A stretch of DNA of 64,000 nucleotides from Guadua angustifolia (Eukaryota > Streptophyta > Magnoliopsida > Poales > Poaceae): assembly GCA_036346375.1 (NCBI GenBank), contig CM070520.1, positions 48,937,854 through 49,001,853 on the forward strand, written 5' to 3'. The notes under the pieces are model-generated. The model saw only the letters and a program-made list of their open reading frames with translations. It was not told the origin of the DNA and ran no database searches. Every line of letters starts with the position of its first letter. The stretch's first letter is position 1. The translations under genes and the position numbers were made by a program. Of this stretch, positions 55,244 through 64,000 are shown piece by piece.

Positions 55244-57551
55244 TCAGGTATAGATTCCTTTCCTCATCGTATCCACGAACTCTTCATAGTTGATTCTCCC
55301 GTCCTGTGAATTCAATGGTGACAATATAAAATCCATGTAAATGGCACTAATTAGTGAAAAAAATGCTCACCTTGTCTTTGTCAACTTCATCCAGTACTTC
55401 TTTAATATTGGCTTCATCACTCATTCCATACTCTGCCATGGCTTGTTCAAGTTCATCTCTTGTTATGTACCTACAGTTATTACGCATGCTGTCTGATTAA
55501 TCTCTCTTGAACTTTTGGTTTTCATAAATGAATTTATACCAGCAGAAAATAGTGCAAGGATAGTATTGGTTAAGCATTGTTATACTATAAACAACATGAT
55601 TGGTTCTTAAGCTGACATAATTTTTTCTTCTAGAAACAGAAAGCTCACGTTCCTGCCCACATTTAGACATAAAAAGGTTTTAGCATGGTTAATTTTATAG
55701 CTCTTCATTTATGGTGATGCACGCAGGGGTATATTTGATGGTTAGCAAATTTCGTTTTACCCGCTGCTATCTTTGTCAAAGTGCTGAAATGCGCGGTGTA
55801 AATCCTCCTCCTTTTCCAGTTTATGTTTATTCATCATTGCAGTGAGTAACTCCGTGTAATCAATGCTGCCGCTTTTGTCTACATCAACCTGCATCACAGT
55901 ATGATTAGTGAAATCTTTTGCATGTACTAAACTTATACTGAAGAGTGAAACAAAAATAAGTGATCTTACTGCTTCCAGAAGCTTCTGAACCTCTGCTTCA
56001 CTAATCTTTGCTCCTAACCTTATCAGACCAACCTTCAGTTCTTCAACTGTGATGGTGCCACTCTTGTCTGTATCCATGTTATTGAACATCTGTTTCAAGC
56101 CCTTGATTTCCTCTTGTGATAGGTTCTCTACAATAACCTTGGGATGAAAGAAGCAGTGTCTCAGCTTAATTATAAGGTAAAGTAGTAGTCACCAGGAGGA
56201 TTCACCTTAAGCGCTACTTGCTTTAGCTTGTTCATTGCCTTGAATTGCTTCATTCTTGATAGTACTGCACTATCAATAGGTCTGTCAGATGCACCACCTT
56301 CGTTGAGCCATGGATGTTCTGCACATGGAGAGATGAATTTTATTGGGATGACATACAAACTATACAAATGCAGACCTCTCGCGTAACATTCATAACCGCA
56401 GATGGTTTATTTATTACCTAGGGCCTGCACTGCAGTAAGGCGCTTCTGGGTATCTCTATTTAACATTTTTCTAATAAGATCCTTTGCACTTTCAGATATC
56501 GTAGACCATGGGGTGGTACTAAAATCAAGTGGACTGACCAGTATAGCATCAAATATGGCTTTCTTTGTTTCTGCTTAGATACGCAAATTCCGAAATTCAG
56601 CTCGACGATACTGGAAACATATATATTATGTTAGGACGAAGATGTACGGATACATCTACCTCCCCAGAAAGGTGGCGACCCACATAAAAGAATATACAAG
56701 ATCACTCCAGCGCTCCAGACGTCAGCTTCTTTCCCATAATTTTTCTGCAATACTTCTGGCGCCACGTAGTATGGAGTTCCGACCTTGTCCTTATACACTT
56801 TACCTGCATTTGTTGAGGAAAATTTTGCCTTGTCCTTCGATCAAATGGTTGTATTTTGTATGTAACGATGAGCTAAGTATGTGAGGTGTGTGTTTGTGTG
56901 TGTACGAGTGGTGTGGTGGTCCTGACCTTCTTCGATGAAGACGGATTGGCCGAAGTCGATGGCCTTGAGCGGGGCGTCCTCGGCGGCGCTGGCGAGAAGG
57001 AAGTTCTCTGGCTTGAGGTCGCGGTGCATGACTCCAATGAAGTGGCAGACGTGCACGACAGTGAGGATGTCCCGACACACGGCGGCGGCCTGCTGCTCCG
57101 AGTAGCTCCCCTTGGCCGTGATGCGGTCGAACAGCTCCCCGCCGGAGCATAACTCCATGACGATGTGCACGTTCTCGGCGTCCTCGAAGGCGCCCTTGAA
57201 CTCCACGATGTTTGGCTGGCCGCTGAGGTGCTGCAGGATGGTGATCTCCGGCGCATGTCCTCCTCGTCCGCGCGGCGCACCAGCTTCCGCTTCAACACCG
57301 ACTTGCACGCAGCAGCCAGAGCCCGTCACGTGCTCCGTGCCGCAGTGCGTCGTCCGAATGCCCTCTCCCGGCTCCCGCTCCTTGCGGAACAGCGACCACA
57401 CTTCCGCCATCGGCCTCTGCAACACCCGGCCCACCTCTCCGCCAGCCGCCTTCCGGACAGCGACCCGGAGGAGGAGGTCGGCTGCGGCGGCCGGGAGGTC
57501 GGCTTCGGGAAGGTCGGTCGCCGTGATGTCGGCGGCCGCTTTGCAATTCAT
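55244..57551 (-). pseudogene. Calcium-dependent protein kinase (CDPK/CPK), captured in CACTA
   Basis: Eight exons with GT-AG borders on the minus strand: 57551-56928 (approximate ends), 56804-56660, 56570-56418, 56318-56206, about 56142-55970, 55889-55761, 55470-55371 and 55303-55244. Seen: EITILQHLSGQPNIVEFKGAFED, HRDLKPENFLL, IDFGQSVF, GTPYYVAPEVL, DVWSAGVILYILLCG, then the EHPWL junction region and four EF hands (DTDKSGTITVEE, DVDKSGSIDYTE, DKDSSGYITRDE, and DKDKDGRINYEE). CDPKs couple calcium to Ser/Thr phosphorylation. Around 57240-57340 the frame slips and returns, destroying the ATP-loop lysine region (CKSVLKRKL expected), and the N-terminus MNCK lacks the glycine expected for myristoylation. 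Otherwise the gene looks intact, with retained introns, so the capture was at DNA level. Confidence 0.88.
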
Positions 57552-57734
57552 CGCGCTTTCATTGCTTGGCGGCAGCGAAATGACGGCAGCGGGGCGGCGG
57601 GCGCGGCGATCATGGGCAAGGACCGATCGGTGGCGGAATGGGAAGGAGATGGGCAAACACAAGAGCGGAATGGGGACGAAATTTGCTAGGGCGCGGTTAA
57701 TTCTCTCATGCAAGAAAGAGATCTGTTGGCCAAC

Positions 57735-57925
57735 ACTTAAATTCGTGGGCTTCGGAAGCCCACGAATTTAATTAAATTGCAGCTTCGATATAAAAACCCA
57801 CGATTTAATTAAATTCGTGGGTCTCTGCATGTATTCCATTTATTTAATTAAATTCGTGGGTTTTTTAAACCGAATTTAAATCAGAATTCGTGGGTTTTTT
57901 GACCCACAATTTAAAAACCCAATTT
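57735..57925. repeat. CACTA right subterminal repeats
   Basis: Several AAATTCGTGGGTT / AACCCACGAATTTA motifs mirror the left end. Confidence 0.9.
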
Positions 57926-60900
57926 TTCACTGTTTCTTGTAGTGTATATCAAAGGAGGCTTCTAGGTTAATTTGCATAAAGCAAAGTTGAATTTGTAAAT
58001 CAAGTTATCATTTGCAAACAGAATTAGTAAGAGCAAAGTTTGATTGATAAGAAATAAGTAAAGCATAAATAATACTCATAGCCCTTTAAGAGCAATGAAA
58101 TCATCCAATAATCCTACCAATCATGACACAATGTGGTTTTCGCTAACACGTGGCAAATCAAGTAAAACCAAGCCCTTTTGAAAATAATAAAACATCTAAC
58201 AAGTGTCGGTTCACCAAGACTCCCATGACCACGGGTACAGCTAATCGATTAGATTTATACTCTGTAGAGGTGTACAGCTTTACCCACAAGACATGACTTA
58301 CTCTTTGTGCAGATCATTAGCACACTTCCTTTGGTGTGCCGCAGAGAGTCATGACGTAACCGTTACATTACCCAGACTTAACTTTGCACCAGCACCGAGG
58401 TGTTAAACCCATACTATGATAGAAAGAACTCAGAGCATAGAAATGTTGGAACTTCTCATAGCATGGCATACACTGTTGTATTGGTAAGTGTGACTCCTAA
58501 CACCTCGGTGAGGGCACCCCGTCGAGCAAACCTTAAAAAGGAGAGCCCATACTACTTTGGCCTTCCAATGTGCAAAGTTAAATCTACGTAACTTAATATG
58601 CTAAGGCTGCCCCATCCCAGCACTTGTGGTTTATACGGATTTATCTTGGATTATACAACACGATGTTCGGTCCTTAATCCGATACGGGCAGTACTTCACC
58701 CTACATTACGTGCAATTCCCTTTGCACATCTGGCTATTGCCAATAATCACCCGCGTCAAAACCATAGTTTTATTTTGGGTTTTTAATCAAAATACCAATA
58801 ACCAACAGTGTCATTTCCAACATTTTTAGGAAACAATTTTGATTTAATCATCTACATTATCGTTGATTCTAAAGCATGGCTAAGCATGGTTAATATGTAA
58901 TCATATATACCCATGATGACATTAAGTAATGCCTATCCTTAATCTATGGTTATCAAGGTTCACATGTCCATACTTATCAAGAAAGTTTCATGAGACAATA
59001 AGTATAGCTACCAGTACCACAAAATAATGAATTTACAGAAAATAAACGCATGCATGAAACCATTTGACAAACAAAAGGAAAATTAAATACTGAGAGCAAT
59101 ATGATCAAAGGGGTGCTTGCCTTGCTTATTTGTTGTCTAAGACGAAATCGTAGCTGCAATCGGCATTGTCGATGATGGAGTTAGTGACGTTGAGTTCTAC
59201 ACGTCGTTCAATGGAAAAATAGCAAATAACCAACTTTAATAAGGGCAAAAGAAGATAAACAGAAGATTAAATAAAGACTTGCTATAGAAAGCAAGTGAGT
59301 TTTAGATTTGGATTGAATGATTTCATGTTCTCGTGTTTTAGTCAATTAAGTGCATACATTCAAATTGTTAACAGCTTGAGCGATGCATGATTTCTTTTAT
59401 GCATTATCTATTCTTATCTTACAAATTCAAGAAGCTAAAATTATGTATTCTTATATTTGTAATATCAAAGATGTAAAAATTATTTGGATTAATAGAAGTA
59501 AACATTAGTTACAGGTTTCATAAACTCAACTATACATATAATGTTTCTGGTAACCTTATCACTTAATGGCATTGCACTAACAGGATTCCAATGAAAAGCA
59601 AGTTGAAATAACAATAATTTTTAGGGTTTAGGGTTGAAATAACAATATTTTTTAGCGTTGAAAAGCAAGTTGAAATAACAATATTTTTCCAGATCATTGT
59701 AGATCATATCCTAAAGATCATTTCTAGGCTATTCTTCACAAAATTCGTATTTAGACGAGATGTTTTGCGAGCTGCCGAAAAGGCTTAAGTGATCACAACA
59801 AATTATGAATGAATAGTACTTTACCTTTGATTGATTTTGTATAGAATTAGTTTCGTGTAAGTTAAATCTATTGAGCTAAGCTACTGGCCTTATTTTTATG
59901 GTCTTTGAGAAAGTTTGGCGATACAACTATCATAACCATTGATTTTTCACTTATAGTTAAAGTTCGTTTATTCATATTATGGACTTCAGAAATCTTAAAG
60001 CGTAAGGTTATTTTGCTAACAAGATTTATATGCAAAGCAGGATGAAACAAAATTCTTTCTTCAGAATATGGTAGTATGTACTTTGAAGAGTATTCTAAAC
60101 TGATTTTATAAATTTTAGTTTTTAGACGAGTTACTTTATGTGCTATTGAAATAGCTTAAATGATCATAAGGTTAATGTTATAACGAGTTGGGTTTTGTTT
60201 TAAGTTTGCAACTACAGTATGCAAGATCTTTTATTCATTTTTCTAGTTGTAGTAGGGGATGATCTTAAAAGTATTTTGAAACTAGTTTTTTATTATTTTG
60301 ATTTTAACCGCGATAGATTATATATTTATTCATTATTGTGATATGCATTTCCTTCTATTAAAAGAATGCAAACTAGGTCTTATTCTAAATATTTTTACAT
60401 GAATAGGCCTCTATTGGTTCCAGGAACTTATAGAAAATGTTTTATTATTTTATGAGTTATTATATACTCATTTTTATTAATGTCCTTATTAGGTTTTTTG
60501 ATGATTGCAAAGAAAATAATTCAAACATAGTTGAAAAATTAAATTTTTTGCATACCTGAGTTTCTTATGGTTTTAGAAGCACATGAAAAATTTATTTTAT
60601 GATTTTATGAGTTATATTTTTCATATGTGCAATAATGTCCATAATAGTGTACTTAACTCTTTTTAATTTTAATGATTCTTGTGTTGACTCAAAATTAAAT
60701 GTTTTTGTATATTTGAATTTATACTGGTCTTAGCATCATATAAAAATTTATTTTATTATTTTATGGCTTATTGTGCATAGATTTTATTTAAAGACCATAA
60801 TGGGGTTATCAACAAAGTTTAATTCAAATAATTCTTCTTGCTCAAAAATTAAATATTTTTGTATATTTAGAATCTTTCAGATTTTATATGAATATAGAAA

Positions 60901-62991
60901 TTTATTTAACTAGAATTGAATAAAAAATTTCAAAATATATTAAAGTTTAATTATTAGTCGGCTTGGAAATTAACTGAAAAAGGAAAAATACGCTTTTGGA
61001 GTGGAGGAAGCACCTTTTATCGGTTTGAAGTTTGAACTGGCTTTTGTGCATCTGGCTGACAGTAGGGGCCCGCGGGCAGTGAGAGGGAAGCAGAGGGGAA
61101 GACCAGGGCATGGCGGCGCCGGCGAACGGCGACGGGAACCGGCCTTCCGGCGGCCGGGGCAGCACCGACTGGGTCTTGCGCACCCACTGAAGACTTCGCT
61201 CTCGACCAGCGGTGGCCGGAGCGGTGTTCCCACCAGAGCAGAAGAAGAGTTTCGCTGAGGAAGATGATGAATGTACCTCGGCTCGAATTGGTAGAGGATT
61301 AAGCACCAGTGGTCGCTATAGGTTCCATTTCTGTAATTTACCGGAAGAGGGAAGCTTCGAGGAGTGGCGCCACCTGTAGCCGGCAGTGGAGAAGAAAGCG
61401 GCGGTGGCGACAGTGATTCGAGTAACTGGAGCTGTGATCGACAGGTAAGGAGTGATCAGGGTGTCTCGTAATGGTGCTTCAGGCCCGAGGAATTGGAAAA
61501 TGGTTCACTAATTTGGTTGATTGTGTTTCGGTTTCTATGGGTAAAGCTTGCAGTTTCTGGTGATTTCTGGCAATGGCGCTAGTCAGATGCTATCAAGAAG
61601 GTGTGGTGTGCTTTGAGGAAGGCATGAGGTCACTACGTGAACGTTTGGTCACTTTATATAGGCAGCCAAGCAATCGCCACAGGGTTTGAATGCCGAGATG
61701 AAATGGCGGGTGGTTCTGTTCCCGGACGACGAGATGGCGCAAAGAAGGACGGCCGTGGCAGTGAAATGGAAGTGAAACTATTGTCGCGGCAGTGTTTTGG
61801 CAGAGAAGGTGGTGGTCTCGGCGCTGCCTCGCGTTGCCAGGAGTTTGCCGTGGCAAGGGAAACAGAAGGGAATAGCTGCCGGGGCAGTGTCTTCTCCGTC
61901 GCGGCAGCAATCCGGCAGAGGAGGAAATTTCATGGAAGGAGCTGAAATCTGCAGTGGCAAGCGCTGAGACGGGAGGGTGATGCCACGGCTGTGCTCAGGC
62001 ATTGAATGCGACGGGTCTCAGTCGCTGTGGCTGAAGAATCGGACAGAGAACGGAGCGGGAGATTGAGTTGGTTGCTTCGTCTGAAGAAAGAGGAGAAGAG
62101 AGGGTAGGGGAGACTTCCATGTGGGGTCCGGTCCCACTGGGCAAAATCTCCTGGCAAAATCGAGTCCAACAGTGGGTAGGCCCACTTGCCATAGAGAGAG
62201 AAAAGAGATAAGCGAAGGGAGGGGTTTCTGGACGGCTCGGTCTTGGCATTAAAACGGCTATCAAATCACCGCCCAAATTTTCATGGATTTTTGAATAAGG
62301 TCTCCAGTTAATGTACTACCTAAAATATCCTACGGTGAAATTATATAAATTTTGACATTACCGACTGCTCAAAAACACTTTTTCTGAATTTCTTTTATTT
62401 GAGAATGAAAATTGAATTATTTATTTTTGAAACTTTTAATCTGAGTTATAATGATCTTATAATTCTTCCATAAAATTTTCAGATCAAAACTTTGAATAAT
62501 TATTTTCTACAAATTTTGTCATTCCAATTTTCAGATTTTCAATTATTCTGTTTTTGAATTTTTAAGAGCCTCAAACGATTTTATTAATTTTTAAGATTTT
62601 CACCAGGACTAAATAATGAATTAGGGACACTATGATAATTTTATTAGAATGAGATAAGGTCGGTAGATTTTTCATTAATGCTGACTGTACACTGTTGTGG
62701 TTGACTTTTCAATTATTAATTATTTTTACTGTATAGTAAAAACTGATTTTACCAGTTAAAAAGTTTACCGGAGATATAAAAATTTAATATGAATTTTTCA
62801 AAAGTTTACCTTTACCTTTTTATCTTTTTACCATTATCCATTCCTTAATTCCTTTTATATGATTTTTCTCACAATGCACAAATCCAAGGAAAATCCAAAT
62901 AAAAACCAATAATGCCAAGAAAATTCAGAAATGATCATACTCAAATTCAAAACATTTATTTTTATTTTATTAGAATTTTTGGGATGTTACA

Positions 62992-63135
62992 AGTATTAAC
63001 TTTTGGGAGCCAAGTTGATGGGTCCTGTTGGTTGCATCGATTGCTACAGTATACAATGACGTTTGTACAAAAGGTTGGTCAGCTTAAACAACAATCTTTT
63101 GTACAGCTTGATCCGCATTTTAAACCAATGAGAAC
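62992..63135 (-). pseudogene. NLR upstream-region relic, copy 3
   Basis: Matches 28750-28880 (GGGAGcCAAGTtGATG, GGTTGCATCGATTGCTACAGT, TTTTGTACAGC). It was contiguous with the 50956-51083 coding relic before the solo LTR inserted. Confidence 0.8.
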
Positions 63136-63635
63136 TCAACTCGCCATTCTTTGCGACAGCTCAATGTATAATTAGAAAATGTAATAGTCAAATGTGTGTG
63201 ACAAGGTTCCAAATTTCGTTTTCGGACCACGTCTCGGGAGCGGCCGAAATGTCGGTGAGATTTTGGAATTTTGGCCGTGATTCAAAAATTAAATTTCAAA
63301 TCTGATATTTTCAAGGCCGGTAAAACCAAAATTTCGGCCGAAATTGCTGAAATTTCAGATATTTTCAACCCCCTATGAAATGATCTCCTGAGGCTAGAAA
63401 AAATTAAGAAAAAAATATGAAAAAATCATGCAAGCATTTATCTACATTTTCTATCTATTTGAATACAAATACTTACTATTTACATATAAAATATCCTAGG
63501 AGTCTCGGATATCTAAGTTCCTTTCCTTGATGCACATGAGCTGCAAAATGTTCGATCAGGGAAGAAGCATTGTGAACATAAATCATTACTCTATGTTGAT
63601 CAAGTACGTATGTTTCTTGCGGAAAACTACTCAGG
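63136..63635. other. AT-rich flank with GAAATTT phrases
   Basis: No gene. Resembles the 28926-29100 sequence following NLR copy 1's upstream region. Confidence 0.4.
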
Positions 63636-64000
63636 TGTAACATCCCAAATACAATAAAAAGTAAATTTAGATATTTGGACTTCTATTTGAGTTGCATTTG
63701 AGTTTGATTGTTTTTGGATTATCTAGATTTATCAAAAACATTTCAAATATCTCGATACTGGTTATAAAAATTTCAAACCCAAAATTTTCAATTTCAAAAG
63801 ATCATACAAAGAGAATTTTCATCTGTGCTGATGTTAGCTGTCAGTTAAAATTGTATTTTGTGTTTCAATTGGGTGCCAAATCATAAAGCTAGGCTCCATG
63901 TCAACAATTCATTTGTTGTCTCATGCAAATTGGATGCCAAGGGTTCTAATGCAGTTTCTCAATTTCGAACAGTCTGTCATAGTTCTAAGAGATCAATTTA
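63636..64000 (+). mobile_element. Start of an LTR-like element running off the window
   Basis: Begins TGTAACATCCCAAATAC, the terminus shared with the other long-LTR gypsy copies here. Only the first 365 bp are visible. Confidence 0.45.

Larger units (their letters stand above)
51469..57944. mobile_element. CACTA transposon with captured host genes
   Basis: 6,476 bp with perfect terminal inverted repeats CACTACAAGAAACAG and the 3-bp target duplication TAT (51466-51468, 57945-57947). Subterminal arrays of CCCACGAATTTA in both orientations fill about 51480-51800 and 57735-57925. No CACTA transposase was recognised. The interior holds a CDPK gene and an unidentified gene segment, i.e. a Pack-type CACTA. 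Confidence 0.93.
51084..62991 (-). mobile_element. Solo LTR, long-LTR family 2, about 5.4 kb, split by a CACTA element
   Basis: Minus orientation, ends TGTAACATCCC...TTGTTTCA, with the perfect 5-bp target duplication AGTAT at 51079-51083 and 62992-62996. Subtracting the CACTA element (51469-57944) leaves about 5.43 kb, very long for an LTR. A GC-rich zone at 60950-62270 corresponds to that of the 3.4-kb family. Small frames at 60947-61306 and 61593-61945 show no family motifs. Confidence 0.85.

Noticed and set aside
57112..57771. Plus-strand 219-codon frame over the kinase first exon
   Set aside because: Antisense shadow; the minus strand has clear kinase motifs and splice borders.
60947..61945. 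Open frames in the GC-rich zone of the long solo LTR
   Set aside because: No domain, overlapping frames on both strands; best explained as LTR leader sequence.

Overview
The window looks like nuclear DNA from a grass, most likely rice or a close Oryza relative. This rests on plant-type CNL resistance and F-box/FBD genes with GC-rich 5' ends, and on dense nested Ty1-copia, Ty3-gypsy, L1-type LINE, CACTA, hAT and Stowaway-like elements. The species call is inference from family resemblance; no search was run. Almost the whole window is transposon sequence inserted into two small gene neighbourhoods: an F-box/FBD relic on the left and a cluster of NLR genes on the minus strand in the middle and right.

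Left (1-24 kb). An F-box/LRR/FBD pseudogene (2184-3976) is followed by a 2-kb segment that recurs at 20840-22870 with a second broken FBD exon. Between the copies lies a 5'-truncated minus-strand LINE cut into four pieces by three later insertions: a copia element (6055-10768, TSD CCCCA), a short LTR element (11198-18635, TSD GGCCA) and a CACTA-type MITE (20460-20690). The short LTR element has itself been split in its 5' LTR by a Ty3-gypsy element (13496-18550, TSD TCCTG). Without that insert it is about 2.4 kb, with 206-bp LTRs, a tRNA-iMet-like primer site and one open frame of 478 codons. That frame fuses a gag domain to a KH RNA-binding domain of the plant HEN4/RCF3 type, captured without introns and without pol. 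It is the most interesting object in the window.

Middle (24-34 kb). A CNL resistance gene (28645-24348, minus) is complete except for a single missing base after the P-loop. Its LRR contains a block repeated three times almost perfectly, and its last codons and stop lie in the end of a MITE. Copies of its upstream region at 34168-34435 and 62992-63135, and a coding scrap at 50956-51070, show that at least two sister NLRs once stood here.

Right (34-64 kb). A degenerate repeat array (34730-36052) is interrupted by an 11.1-kb gypsy-derived element with 3.4-kb LTRs and a decayed interior (36058-47205, TSD AAATA). The second NLR relic was hit by two solo LTRs of another long-LTR family (48197-50955 and 51084-62991). 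The larger solo LTR carries a 6.5-kb CACTA element (51469-57944, TSD TAT). That CACTA holds an eight-exon calcium-dependent protein kinase gene with all four EF hands, and parts of a second unidentified gene. The two long-LTR families share a 20-bp motif and a downstream hairpin at the same spacing.

Many lesions are one- or two-base indels, often at CAG/CTG/CCG contexts. Some apparent pseudogenes may therefore reflect consensus errors; this is flagged where it matters.
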